Positions 8,575-17,564 of a stretch of DNA of 64,000 bases are shown here, piece by piece (position 1 is the stretch's first letter; each line of letters opens with the position of its first letter). Source of the DNA: Anaerolineae bacterium (lineage in GTDB: Bacteria; Chloroflexota; Anaerolineae; Aggregatilineales; UBA2796); NCBI GenBank assembly GCA_019637615.1, contig JAHBVJ010000007.1, positions 186,001-250,000 of the forward strand, given 5' to 3'. The position numbers and the translations under genes were made by a program. The notes under the pieces were generated by a model that was given only the letters and a program-made list of their open reading frames with translations, did no database searches and was not told the DNA's origin.

Positions 8575-10674
8575 ATGCTCGAAACGTTCTTTCAACCGAA
8601 GTCAGTGGCGGTGGTCGGCGCGAGCGCGAACCCTGACAAACTCGGTCATGCGGTGTTGAAAAATGCTGTCGAAAGCCAGTATAAAGGCACCCTTTATCCG
8701 ATCAACCCTAAGGCCGATACTATTCTCGGCTGGAAAGCCTATCCTAGTGTCCAAGCGCTGCCGGAAGTGCCCGATCTGGCAGTAGTCGTGATCCCGTATC
8801 CACAAGTACCAGCGGCTATCGAGGATTGCGGCAAAAAGGGCGTGCCGTCCGTCGTCATCATCAGCGCGGGTTTCCGCGAGGCGGGCATGGAAGGCATGGC
8901 GCGCGAGGTCGAGGTGATCAAGCTCGCCAAGCAGTACAATATCCGGCTGATCGGCCCCAACTGCCTTGGCCTGATCGATGCCTTCACGCCGCTGAACGTG
9001 ACCTTCGCGACGGGCACGCCGCCCAAAGGCCCCATCGCCTTCATGTCGCAATCCGGTGCGCTCGGCACGGCGATCCTCGACTGGAGCATGGCGGGATCGC
9101 GCATCGGCTTCAGCAAGTTCATCAGCCTCGGCAACAAGGCCGATGTGTCCGAAATCGACCTGATGCAAGCACTGGTAGACGACCCCGATTCCAAGGTGAT
9201 CCTCGCCTACAGCGAAGGTCTGCCCAACGGTCAAGAATTCATGCGTGTAGCGCGCGAAGTCAGCCGCAAGAAACCCATCGTGCTCGTCAAGTCGGGCGTG
9301 ACGGCGGCAGGTTCGCGGGCGGTATCCAGCCACACCGGATCGCTGGCTGGCTCGGAACAAGCCTACAAAGCGGCCTTCCGTCAAGCGGGCGTGCTGCGTG
9401 CCGATAATCTGGAAGACTTATTCGATTACGCGCTTGGTTTCGCGTATCAACCGCTGCTCAAAGGCAACAAAATCGCCATCGTGACCAACGCGGGTGGCCC
9501 CGGCATCCTATGCACCGATGCATTGGAACGTGCGGGCATGTCGCTGGCACGCTTGGAGCCGGAAACGACCAAGAAACTACAAGAATTCCTGCCGGACGCC
9601 GCCAGCGCGGCGAATCCGGTGGACGTGCTCGGTGACGCAATGGCAGACCGCTACCGCTTCGCCTTGCAGCACACGATCAACGACCCCAACGTGGACGGCA
9701 TGATCGTGATCGTGACGCCGCAAGCCATGACCGAGATCGCGGCGACGGCGCACGCGGTGGGCGCGGTTTCCAAACTGACCGATAAGCCGATCCTCGGCTG
9801 CTTCATGGGTGAATTTCGCATCAATGAAGCCATCGATATTCTGGCGGAGCAATACGGCGTGCCGAATTTCCCGTTCCCGGAGCGCGCGGCGAAAGTCTTT
9901 GCCTCGATGCGCGACTACCGTGACCTGCGCGACGCGCCCGACGCCAAGATCGAGCGGTTCGAGGCGGATGGCAGCAAAGTGCAGTCCGTGTTCGACAAGG
10001 CCAAGTCCGAAGGGCGCGTGACGATTGGCGACGCGGAAAGCCGCGAAATCCTCAGCGCGTACAATATGCGCATCCCGCAGGCGGAATTGGCGGCGACCGC
10101 TGATGAAGCCGTCGCGCTGGCAGACAAGATCGGCTATCCGGTCGTGCTCAAGATCGCCAGCCCCGATATTTTGCATAAAACCGATGTCGGCGGCGTGAAG
10201 GTCAACCTTCAGAACGCCAGCGAAGTGCGCGACGCCTTCGACCTGATCGTGTACCGTGCGCAGCGGTACGTCCCCGGCGCGCTGATCTGGGGCTGCTTGG
10301 TGCAGGAAATGCTGCCCAAGGGTGGCCTCGAAATCCTCGTCGGGATGAACCGCGATCCGCAGTTCGGGCCGCTGGTGACCTTCGGCTTGGGCGGCATTTA
10401 CGTGGAAGCGCTGAAAGACGTGACCTTCCGCGTCGCGCCGTTCGACCGCAAAGCCGCCATGGAGATGCTCGGTGAAATCCGCGCTCATGCTCTGATCGAT
10501 GGCGTGCGCGGGCAAAAGCCGTATGACAAGGAAGCGATTGTCGATACCCTGCTGCGCATCAGCCAACTGGTGACGGACTTCCCGAATATCGTAGAGATGG
10601 ACATCAACCCGCTGATGGTGTACGAAAAGGGCGCGGTGGCGCTCGACATGCGGTTGGTGCTGTCGTCAAAATGA
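8575..10674 (+). CDS. Acetate--CoA ligase (ADP-forming), fused alpha and beta subunits
   Basis: The ATG at 8575 follows GGAGAG, giving 699 residues, the usual size of fused NDP-forming acyl-CoA synthetases. Domain order is CoA-binding Rossmann domain (about 1-135; VAVVGASANPDKLGHAV), succinyl-CoA-ligase-like flavodoxin domains (about 150-460) carrying the phosphohistidine loop SSHTGSLAG (H253), and a C-terminal ATP-grasp domain (about 480-699; VVLKIASPDILHKTDVGGV, LVQEMLPKGGLEILVG). The enzyme converts acetyl-CoA or another acyl-CoA, ADP and phosphate into the acid, CoA and ATP, a substrate-level phosphorylation common in archaea and fermentative bacteria. It is followed after 7 bases by the LLM oxidoreductase and then by a BioD-like/DRTGG protein, suggesting one energy module. 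Confidence 0.92.
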   Translation: MLETFFQPKSVAVVGASANPDKLGHAVLKNAVESQYKGTLYPINPKADTILGWKAYPSVQALPEVPDLAVVVIPYPQVPAAIEDCGKKGVPSVVIISAGFREAGMEGMAREVEVIKLAKQYNIRLIGPNCLGLIDAFTPLNVTFATGTPPKGPIAFMSQSGALGTAILDWSMAGSRIGFSKFISLGNKADVSEIDLMQALVDDPDSKVILAYSEGLPNGQEFMRVAREVSRKKPIVLVKSGVTAAGSRAVSSHTGSLAGSEQAYKAAFRQAGVLRADNLEDLFDYALGFAYQPLLKGNKIAIVTNAGGPGILCTDALERAGMSLARLEPETTKKLQEFLPDAASAANPVDVLGDAMADRYRFALQHTINDPNVDGMIVIVTPQAMTEIAATAHAVGAVSKLTDKPILGCFMGEFRINEAIDILAEQYGVPNFPFPERAAKVFASMRDYRDLRDAPDAKIERFEADGSKVQSVFDKAKSEGRVTIGDAESREILSAYNMRIPQAELAATADEAVALADKIGYPVVLKIASPDILHKTDVGGVKVNLQNASEVRDAFDLIVYRAQRYVPGALIWGCLVQEMLPKGGLEILVGMNRDPQFGPLVTFGLGGIYVEALKDVTFRVAPFDRKAAMEMLGEIRAHALIDGVRGQKPYDKEAIVDTLLRISQLVTDFPNIVEMDINPLMVYEKGAVALDMRLVLSSK

Positions 10675-10681
10675 GGCAACC

Positions 10682-11545
10682 ATGAAGATAGGCGCGACCT
10701 TCCCACAAACGGAAATCGGCACGGATGTCGTGGCAATCCGCGACTACGTGCAAGCCCTCGAAGACATGGGCTTCGATTACGTGCTGGCCTATGATCATGT
10801 GCTCGGCGCGAACCCCGACCGTCCCGGTGGCTGGAAGGGGCCGTATACCTACCAGACTCTGTTCCATGAGCCGTTGGTGTTGTTCGGCTGGATAGCTGGC
10901 TTCACCAAACGGCTGGAGATGGTGACGGGCATCCTGATCTTGCCACAGCGACAGACCGCGCTGGTCGCCAAGCAAGCCGCACAGGTGCAACTGCTGTCCG
11001 GCGGGCGGTTGCGGCTCGGCGTGGGGGTCGGCTGGAACAAAGTGGAATATCAGTCGCTCGGTCAGGACTTCCACACGCGCGGCAAGCGCATGGACGAACA
11101 GGTGCAACTGCTGCGGGAATTGTGGGCGAATCCGTTGGTGAACTTCGACGGGCGCTTCGACACTATCCCCGACGCGGGCATCAAGCCACGCCCCGACCAG
11201 CCGATCCCGATCTGGTTCGGCGGGAGCCTCGCCGCCGCTGGCAACCGCACCGTGCAGTATGGCGATGGCTGGCTGCCGAACTACATGCCGACCGATACCC
11301 TCGTCAGTGAAGTCGCCAGACTGCGCGACGACCTGACTAAAGCAGGGCGCGATCCAGCCGCGTTCGGGATCGATGTGCGCCTTGATGCGAACCATCACCC
11401 GGAATCAACGTGGGGCAGTGAAGTCGCGCGTCTGGTTGAGATGCGCGTCAGCCATGTGTCGCTGAATACCATGAACGGCGGCAACACCACGGTTGATCAG
11501 CATATCGCGATGCTGCGGCGGTTCAAGGCGGCTGTTGGAAATTGA
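10682..11545 (+). CDS. LLM-class flavin/F420-dependent oxidoreductase (luciferase-like)
   Basis: This 287-residue TIM-barrel protein has luciferase-like monooxygenase features: MKIGATFPQTEIG at the start, ALEDMGFDYVLAYDHVLG (strand 2 and loop), TGILILPQRQTALVAKQAA, and SGGRLRLGVGVGWNKVEYQSLG, a strong signature of the F420-dependent branch (TIGR03619-like). Members reduce or oxidise varied organic compounds using F420 or FMN. The ATG lies 7 bases after the stop of the acyl-CoA synthetase gene, so translation is probably coupled. The association with acyl-CoA metabolism is inferred from this spacing; the substrate is unknown. F420 synthesis genes are not in the window. Confidence 0.88.
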   Translation: MKIGATFPQTEIGTDVVAIRDYVQALEDMGFDYVLAYDHVLGANPDRPGGWKGPYTYQTLFHEPLVLFGWIAGFTKRLEMVTGILILPQRQTALVAKQAAQVQLLSGGRLRLGVGVGWNKVEYQSLGQDFHTRGKRMDEQVQLLRELWANPLVNFDGRFDTIPDAGIKPRPDQPIPIWFGGSLAAAGNRTVQYGDGWLPNYMPTDTLVSEVARLRDDLTKAGRDPAAFGIDVRLDANHHPESTWGSEVARLVEMRVSHVSLNTMNGGNTTVDQHIAMLRRFKAAVGN

Positions 11546-11609
11546 GCGTGGGGCTGCGCTCCCTGCGCATAGTGCGTACATTTGACATTGAGAAAGGGTT
11601 AGATACGAG

Positions 11610-12677
11610 ATGAAACCTTTATATATCACCGCAGCCGTCACGTTTTCCGGCAAAACGTCGCTGCTGCTCGGCATCGGGCTGAAGCTGACGCAGATGGGCA
11701 AGAATGTCGGCTACTTCAAACCAGTCAGCACGCAGCCCTATCTAGAAGGCGGCAAGTTGGTGGACGAAGACGCCGACTTTGTGCGCCGCATCCTCGCCAT
11801 CCGCACGCCAGCGGATCAACTGTCGTCGGTGATCATCGATGACAAGATGCTGGAGCGTCTGATTCAGGGCAAGGAAAACCGCGATTTTCTGGAAGACATC
11901 AAGAAAGATTACGCCACCTTGAGCGAAGGGCGCGACGTGCTGCTGCTGGAAGGCGGCGCGAGTATGCGCGAAGGCTATACCGTCGGCGTGAGCACCGTTT
12001 CGCTCGCCACGTCGCTTGATCTGCCGACGCTTGGTGTCGTGCGCTATCGTGACGGCTTGAAGCTGATGGACGACGTGCTGGCGCTGGCGACCCGCTTGGA
12101 AAAGCATCTACTCGGCGTCGTGGTCAACGGCGTACCGACCGAGGCAATGGCGCAGATGACTGATCAAGTCGCGCCCTATCTGGAAAAGCGCGGGATTCGC
12201 GTATACGGCGTGCTGCCACAGGATCAATCCTTGATGGCGTTGACCGTGGGCGAAGTGGTCACGCTGCTGGACGCCAAGGTGCTGACGGGTGAGGAACGCC
12301 GCGACGCGCTGATCGAGAATCTGAGCGTCGGTGCGATGAGCGCTGAACAAGCTCTGCCGCGCTTCCGCCGGATGCTGAACAAGGCCGTGATCACGGGCGG
12401 TGACCGCGCCGACTTGCAAGCCGCCGCGCTGGAAACCTCAACCACCGCGCTGATTCTGTCCGGCAATCTGCCGCCGCCATCCAGCATCATCCAACGCGCC
12501 AAGGAAATGGGCGTGGCGGTGCTGATGACCAACACGAGCACGCTGGAAGCCGTCGAAGCGGTGGAGAAGGTGTTCGGCAAGACGCGCCTCGCGCAGACCG
12601 AAAAGCTGACGCGTTACCGCTTGATGCTTGACCAGCACTTCGATTTCAATCGCCTGTTCGCGGACATGGGCGTTTAA
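11610..12677 (+). CDS. BioD-like/DRTGG-domain protein of the phosphotransacetylase N-terminal type
   Basis: The 355-residue protein starts with a P-loop NTPase domain (about 1-210) like dethiobiotin synthetase: AVTFSGKTSLLLGIGLKL is the Walker A region, followed by GYFKPVST and VLLLEGGASMREG. The C-terminal part (about 215-320) fits a DRTGG domain, with ENLSVGAMSAEQALPRF and VITGGDRADLQAAALE as typical strings. This pair forms the N-terminal half of long phosphotransacetylases and also occurs as stand-alone proteins (COG0857). The catalytic acetyltransferase domain is absent here. Its place directly after the ADP-forming acetyl-CoA synthetase suggests a regulatory or sensing role in acetyl-CoA/acetate flux, which is inference. 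Confidence 0.8.
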   Translation: MKPLYITAAVTFSGKTSLLLGIGLKLTQMGKNVGYFKPVSTQPYLEGGKLVDEDADFVRRILAIRTPADQLSSVIIDDKMLERLIQGKENRDFLEDIKKDYATLSEGRDVLLLEGGASMREGYTVGVSTVSLATSLDLPTLGVVRYRDGLKLMDDVLALATRLEKHLLGVVVNGVPTEAMAQMTDQVAPYLEKRGIRVYGVLPQDQSLMALTVGEVVTLLDAKVLTGEERRDALIENLSVGAMSAEQALPRFRRMLNKAVITGGDRADLQAAALETSTTALILSGNLPPPSSIIQRAKEMGVAVLMTNTSTLEAVEAVEKVFGKTRLAQTEKLTRYRLMLDQHFDFNRLFADMGV

Positions 12678-12698
12678 CCCGCGATTTCGCAGCGTAGA

Positions 12699-12721
12699 AG
12701 AGGGTATTCCGTATACCCTCT
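12699..12721. terminator. Hairpin between convergent genes, possible bidirectional terminator
   Basis: A perfect 9-bp stem (AGAGGGTAT / ATACCCTCT) with a 5-base loop sits between the convergent BioD-like and epimerase genes. There is no T-rich tail on either strand, so it is a weak or protein-assisted terminator at best. Confidence 0.45.
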
Positions 12722-12786
12722 CCTGCGCTCCCCCATGAGCAGCATCACCGAACTAAACCTAGCTTGGCAACGAAATCGCTAAATCT

Positions 12787-13773
12787 CTACTTATGGTGAT
12801 AAGCGGCGAGAATGTCATCCATTTGCTGATTCACCTTGTCGTTTATCCAACGGCGCTGTTCATCGGCCTCGAACCATGCCAGCGTCCGACGCACGCCCTC
12901 GCGGAACGGGATAACCGCCTGAAAGCCGGGGACGAAGCTCTTGATCTTGCTGTTGTCGAAGATCGCGCTCCATGTTTTATCGCCAATCAAGCCTGCCCCC
13001 AAGTCCGGCGCGACTTTGGCAATAAAATCCGAGGCGATGTGAACGATCTTCGCTTCCACCCCCACCGCGTCGGCAATGGTCAGGTAAATCTGATCCCATG
13101 TCAGCACTTCGTCCGACGTGATATGAAAAGCATGACCGATGGCTTGCGGATGACCGACCAAGCCCAAGAATCCCCGCGCGAAGTCTTCCGCATGAGTGAC
13201 GACCCACAGCGATGATCCATCGCCATGCACGATGATCGGCTTGCCTTTTTTCAGGCGATCCACCAGCGTATAACAGCCCCACCCCCCAATCGCGATGGGC
13301 AAATTGGCATCATAGGTCAGCGACGGGCGAACAATGGTAATCGGGAAGCCGTGCTGACGATAGGCTTGCATCAGTAAGTCTTCACAGGCGATTTTGTTGC
13401 GCGAATACTGCCAGTACGGGTTGTACAGGGGCGTTGACTCGGTGATGATCGGATGGGCGGGCGGCTTCTGGTAGGCAGACGCCGAGCTGATGAAGATGAA
13501 CTGCTTGACGTGCCCCTGAAACAGCGCCAGATCGCGCTCAATATCTTCGGGCGTATAGGCGATCCAATCGACCACCACGTCAAATTGCACGCCGCGCAAA
13601 GCCGCCCGCATACTCTCCGGCTGATGGATGTCCGCGATCAACTGCCGGACGCCAGCTAGATCGGCCTTCCGCTGCCCGCGATTCAGATGATACAGCTCGA
13701 TCCCGCTGGCGAGCGCCATCCGGCTGACGGACGTGCTGATGAACCCGGTACCACCAATAAATAAAACTTTCAT
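12787..13773 (-). CDS. NAD-dependent epimerase/dehydratase family protein (extended SDR)
   Basis: The start is placed at the ATG at 13773, since MKVLFIGGTGFIS begins the Rossmann fold; this gives 328 residues. The frame extends upstream without similarity to the family. The G-x-x-G-x-x-G motif (GGTGFIS) binds NAD(P). The mid-protein VVDWIAYTPEDIERDLALF and FIFISSASAYQKP strands are typical of the atypical/extended SDR branch that includes isoflavone-reductase-like and CSP41-like proteins. The active-site YSRNKIACED has the Y-x3-K pair (YSRNK). The substrate, possibly a nucleotide sugar, cannot be named. The gene converges with the BioD-like gene and is divergent from the DUF151 gene, with 275 bases between. 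Confidence 0.85.
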   Translation of the reverse strand: MKVLFIGGTGFISTSVSRMALASGIELYHLNRGQRKADLAGVRQLIADIHQPESMRAALRGVQFDVVVDWIAYTPEDIERDLALFQGHVKQFIFISSASAYQKPPAHPIITESTPLYNPYWQYSRNKIACEDLLMQAYRQHGFPITIVRPSLTYDANLPIAIGGWGCYTLVDRLKKGKPIIVHGDGSSLWVVTHAEDFARGFLGLVGHPQAIGHAFHITSDEVLTWDQIYLTIADAVGVEAKIVHIASDFIAKVAPDLGAGLIGDKTWSAIFDNSKIKSFVPGFQAVIPFREGVRRTLAWFEADEQRRWINDKVNQQMDDILAAYHHK

Positions 13774-13963
13774 AGCAAACTTCTCTGGTTGATTCTGCTC
13801 AATGTAACGTTCAGAACGCGGCTGGAAAAAGTGTATACGGCGGAGATTGTAACGCGGCACGGTAGGGAACGCCGAACCCACCGCCCATCTGCCGCCGTCA
13901 TGGCGCTACGTTAGAAGCGCGTAAATATTTCCGATTTTAGGGCGTTTTTTGTCAGTTGCACCA

Positions 13964-13993
13964 TTGGCTTACGCTTCGCAATGCTGCTATACT
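13964..13993 (+). promoter_or_regulatory. Candidate sigma-70-like promoter for the DUF151 gene
   Basis: TTGGCT (13964-13969) and TATACT (13988-13993) are separated by 18 bases and lie about 55 bases before the ATG at 14049. Both boxes match the consensus at four to five positions. No other pair in this divergent spacer is as good. Confidence 0.4.
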
Positions 13994-14048
13994 GGATCAA
14001 GTTTAGTAATCTCGTACTTGCGTTGGGCGAGTGCGAAGTGGGGGCTGT

Positions 14049-14594
14049 ATGAGTTTGGTTGAAGTTAGCATCGATAGCATCCGCGTAAGCCTGATGACCC
14101 AGCACCGACTGGTCATTCTAAAGGACGTGCAGCTCGAACGCTATCTCACCATCTGGATCGGGGTCTGTGAAGCAGATGCGATCACATGGGAGTTGCAGGA
14201 GCATACTTCGCCGCGCCCGCTTACCCATGATCTGATCAAGAATGCGATTCGCGATATGGGCGGCACGATCAGCAGCATCGTGATCAGCGATCTCAAGGAT
14301 GACATCTTCTATGCGCGGATCATGGTCGATTTGGCGGGTGGGCGCAAGATCGAGGTCGATTCGCGTCCGAGCGATGCATTAGCCGTCGCCGTACGCGCCA
14401 AAGTGCCGATTTACGTGGACGATACGGTCATGGAACGGGCAGCCAGTCTCCCCGATCCTGAAGTGCGCGAAGAACCGGAAGAGAAGGAAGTCAAGCCGAC
14501 CTCCGAAGTGCCGGATGATAAACTGAGCGTGTTCAAGGACTTCCTCGACTCGCTCGATCTCGATGATCTTGACGATAGCAACCAAGAGCATTAA
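14049..14594 (+). CDS. Bifunctional nuclease family protein (DUF151)
   Basis: The ATG at 14049, preceded by GTGGGGG, gives 181 residues. The body (about 1-135) shows DUF151/BFN signatures: VEVSIDSIRVSL, VVLKD-like VILKDVQLERYLTIWIG, E-x-x-AI (EADAITWEL), RPLTHDLIKN, and FYARIMVDL followed by IEVDSRPSDALAVAVR, the most conserved string of the family. Plant and bacterial members have reported RNase/DNase activity; in Thermotoga the fold is a dimer. A variable acidic tail (EEPEEKEVK and DLDDLDD strings) makes up the last 45 residues and is probably flexible. It is followed by a strong terminator, so it forms a single-gene unit upstream of dnaB. Confidence 0.9.
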   Translation: MSLVEVSIDSIRVSLMTQHRLVILKDVQLERYLTIWIGVCEADAITWELQEHTSPRPLTHDLIKNAIRDMGGTISSIVISDLKDDIFYARIMVDLAGGRKIEVDSRPSDALAVAVRAKVPIYVDDTVMERAASLPDPEVREEPEEKEVKPTSEVPDDKLSVFKDFLDSLDLDDLDDSNQEH

Positions 14595-14631
14595 TCACAC
14601 CTACTTTTCCGAGCGATTTGTCCGCATCTTT

Positions 14632-14672
14632 ACGAGGCATCCTAGCAGTCTAGGACGCCTCGTTTTATCTTT
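14632..14672 (+). terminator. Rho-independent terminator after the DUF151 gene
   Basis: A long stem (ACGAGGC/GCCTCGT continued by TCCTAG/CTAGGA, with one A-C mismatch between) and a CAGT loop is followed by TTTTATCTTTT. It begins 38 bases after the DUF151 stop codon and separates that gene from dnaB. Confidence 0.85.
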
Positions 14673-14748
14673 TAGCCTGAGATTCGGATAAAATAACGGA
14701 TGTTCTGTTCTTCTTAGCGTATGATCAGATACGAGTAACGACACTTCT

Positions 14749-17421
14749 ATGACCAATAATGAGTTTTCCAGCCAACAGCCACAAAAACTTGCGCCGAATT
14801 CACAGGAGAGCGAAGAAGCCGTTCTCGGCTCGATCCTGATCAATCCCGAAGTGCTGCCGGAACTGCTGGCCTTCTTGCGCGCCGACGATTTCTACTTCAT
14901 GCACCATCGCTTCGTGTGGGAAGGGATTCTCGCGGTGCATGAACGCGGCGAGTCGATTGACACGCTGACGGTGGTCGAGGAACTGCGCTATCGGCGTGAC
15001 CGCGACGGGCAGACCTATCTGGATAAGATCGGCGGTTCGGCCTTCATCACCTATCTGATCAACAACACGCCGACGCATATCCATGTCGAGACGTACGCGC
15101 GTATGGTGGAGCGGTTGGCGGTGCGGCGGCGGTTGCTGGACGCGGCCTCCAACATTGCCAAGGCCGCGCTGGCGGATGACATCGAGCTTGAGGAAGTCAT
15201 CGACCGCGCCGAAAAGACCTTGTTCGCCGTGACGGAGCAGCGCCTCCGCCAAGACGTGATCCCGATGAGTGTCGCCGTCCGCGAATACCTTCAGCGGATG
15301 GAAGAGCTGTACGAGCACCGTGACGAGCCGATGGGCTTGCCGACGGGCTTCACCGATCTGGATAAGCTGCTCGGCGGCTTCCAGAAATCCGACCTGATCA
15401 TCGTGGCGGCGCGTCCCGGCGTAGGCAAAACCAGTTTCATGCTGAGTATCGCGTTGAATGCAGCGCGTGCCCGCGAAAATGGCGTGCGCGTGGCGATCTT
15501 CTCGCTGGAAATGGCGCGCGAACAGCTTTTGCAGCGTTTCTTTTCGGCGGAGACGGGCATCAATTCGCAGAAACTGCGTTTGGGCGATCTGGACGAGCCG
15601 CAGTGGGATCGCTTCGTGGAAGCCACCGCCCGTTTGGACAAGCTGCGCATCTTCCTCGATGACACGCCCGCCATCACCGTGCAAGCCATGCGCACCAAAT
15701 GCCGCCGTTTGCAGCAAGAATTCGGCCTCGATATGGTGATCGTGGATTATTTGCAGTTGATGGGATCGGGCGTCAAGAATGATAACCGCGTACAGGAGAT
15801 CAGCTTCATCTCGCGCGGGTTGAAGGAATTGGCGCGTGAATTGAACGTACCCGTGCTGACGGCTGCGCAGTTGTCCCGCGCGGTTGAGCAGCGCAGCGAC
15901 AAGCGTCCACAGCTCAGTGATCTCCGCGAATCAGGCTGCCTTGTGGGCGAGACGCTCGTTTATTTGCCAGATGAAGGAGAATATGTCCCGATCCAAGCAC
16001 TAGAAGGCAAGACAGGCTTCCGCGTGCTGAGTTTGAACCCTGCGAACCTAAAACTAGAGTCGTGTGAAGTCACGAATGCATTCTTTACTGGCTACAAACC
16101 AGTCTTTCGCATGACGACGCGTTTAGGGCGTTCGATCCGGGTGACGGCAAATCATAAATTCATGACGATGGAAGGCTGGAAACGCCTTGATGAGTTGCAG
16201 TGTGGCGACTATATCGCTACGCCACGTGTATTGCATGGCCCAACCGCCCAAACGATGACGGATGCCGAACTAGGATTACTTGGACATCTGATCGGGGATG
16301 GCTGCACTTTGCCACATCACGCCCTGCAATATACAACTCGCGAACTTGATTTAGCAGAGCTTGTTGTTGGGCTTGCTAACGCCGCATTTCCAGATCAATT
16401 GCAGCCGCGCATCGTACGTGAGCGGCAATGGTATCAGGTATATTTTCCAACTGTACGACGTTTAACGCACGGCGTTAGGAATCCTATTTCCTCATGGTTG
16501 GAAAGGTTAGGCGCATGGGGATATCGTTCATACGAGAAATTGATTCCCACCGAAGTCTTTAAACAGCCTGATCGCGCCATTGGGGTTTTCTTGCGACACC
16601 TTTGGGCTACCGATGGTTGTATTCGCGTAAACGGTACAAGTTACCCAGCTATCTACTATGCTTCAAGCAGTCAACAATTAGCGCAAGGTGTCTTCAAACT
16701 GCTGCTTCGTTTGGGCATTAATTCAACAATCAAAACTGTGTCGCAAATTGGCAAAGGCCGTGATCAATATCATGTTATCGTTCGCGGGCAAGATGATTTT
16801 GCGCGATTTATCAATTGTATTGGCGCGGTTGGGACATATAAGCAAGATGGTTTGAAGCAGGTTGAAGAATACCTTGCAATCCATCCAGCAAATACAAACC
16901 GCGACATTATTCCGCATCATGTATGGCGTACTCACGCTGTTCCAGCCATGAAATTACGTGGGCTTACCAGTCGTCGTATGCAAGCTGAACTAGGCAACGC
17001 CTATTGTGGTACGGGTCTCTATAAACAGAATATCAGCCGAGAACGGGCAAGTAGACTGGCACAAGTAGTGGGTAGCCCTGAAATCTTACAATTGGCGACG
17101 AGCGATGTTTACTGGGACTCGATTGAATCTATCACAGAAGATGGCTCGGCGGAGGTATTCGATCTAACTGTGCCAGCGCATAGCAATTTCTGCGCGGAAA
17201 ACATCATCGTCCACAACAGCATTGAACAAGACGCCGACATAGTAATGTTTATTTATCGCGACGATTTATATAATGCTGCGTCAGAGACGCCGAACCAAGC
17301 CGAGATTCTCGTCAGCAAACACCGTAACGGGCCGACGGGCGTGATCAATCTGTACTTTCAGAAGGAACTCACGCAGTTCAAGAACATTCAAAAGAGCAAT
17401 GTCAACCTATCGCAATATTAG
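14749..17421 (+). CDS. dnaB: Replicative DNA helicase DnaB with an in-frame intein
   Basis: The 890-residue precursor encodes a DnaB of 463 residues interrupted by a 427-residue intein. The DnaB N-terminal domain (about 15-115) starts with ESEEAVLGSILINPE. The RecA-like motor (from about residue 190) holds Walker A at 220-228 (AARPGVGKT, K227), the EMAREQLLQRF region, Walker B (MVIVDYLQLM) and SDLRESG. The C-terminal extein resumes with SIEQDADIVMFIYRDD and ends shortly after KHRNGPTGVINLYFQ. DnaB is the hexameric helicase that unwinds the replication fork. Removing the intein restores an uninterrupted SDLRESG-SIEQDAD junction, so the mature enzyme should be full length and active. Confidence 0.97.
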   Translation: MTNNEFSSQQPQKLAPNSQESEEAVLGSILINPEVLPELLAFLRADDFYFMHHRFVWEGILAVHERGESIDTLTVVEELRYRRDRDGQTYLDKIGGSAFITYLINNTPTHIHVETYARMVERLAVRRRLLDAASNIAKAALADDIELEEVIDRAEKTLFAVTEQRLRQDVIPMSVAVREYLQRMEELYEHRDEPMGLPTGFTDLDKLLGGFQKSDLIIVAARPGVGKTSFMLSIALNAARARENGVRVAIFSLEMAREQLLQRFFSAETGINSQKLRLGDLDEPQWDRFVEATARLDKLRIFLDDTPAITVQAMRTKCRRLQQEFGLDMVIVDYLQLMGSGVKNDNRVQEISFISRGLKELARELNVPVLTAAQLSRAVEQRSDKRPQLSDLRESGCLVGETLVYLPDEGEYVPIQALEGKTGFRVLSLNPANLKLESCEVTNAFFTGYKPVFRMTTRLGRSIRVTANHKFMTMEGWKRLDELQCGDYIATPRVLHGPTAQTMTDAELGLLGHLIGDGCTLPHHALQYTTRELDLAELVVGLANAAFPDQLQPRIVRERQWYQVYFPTVRRLTHGVRNPISSWLERLGAWGYRSYEKLIPTEVFKQPDRAIGVFLRHLWATDGCIRVNGTSYPAIYYASSSQQLAQGVFKLLLRLGINSTIKTVSQIGKGRDQYHVIVRGQDDFARFINCIGAVGTYKQDGLKQVEEYLAIHPANTNRDIIPHHVWRTHAVPAMKLRGLTSRRMQAELGNAYCGTGLYKQNISRERASRLAQVVGSPEILQLATSDVYWDSIESITEDGSAEVFDLTVPAHSNFCAENIIVHNSIEQDADIVMFIYRDDLYNAASETPNQAEILVSKHRNGPTGVINLYFQKELTQFKNIQKSNVNLSQY
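15937..17217 (+). mobile_element. DnaB intein with LAGLIDADG homing endonuclease
   Basis: The intein covers precursor residues 397-823 (427 residues). It starts with Cys (CLVGETLVYL), contains the block-B-like VTANHKFMT with its His, and ends FCAENIIVHN before a Ser +1 residue, so all splice-site residues (C1, terminal HN, S+1) are present. The central region carries two LAGLIDADG-type motifs, LLGHLIGDG and LRHLWATDG, each with an acidic residue, so the endonuclease may be active. The insertion point between RESG and SIEQD is the same site used by the well-known Synechocystis and Rhodothermus DnaB inteins. The base composition is visibly more AT-rich than the flanking extein DNA, consistent with lateral arrival. 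Confidence 0.95.
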
Positions 17422-17564
17422 CTTCCTCCGTTCGTGCATAAGTTTGCATTCATGATCTTGACGCTGCTAACAATTTCATAACTGCTTGAAGGGATTACCG
17501 AATTTTTCTGCAACATTCCTGTAGACTTCAGGAAAGCACTTGCTGAAAAAATTGAGGAGGGGTT

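Noticed and set aside
9577..10566. A 329-codon minus-strand open frame opposite the acyl-CoA synthetase gene
   Set aside because: It is an antisense shadow rich in His/Arg, without domain signatures.
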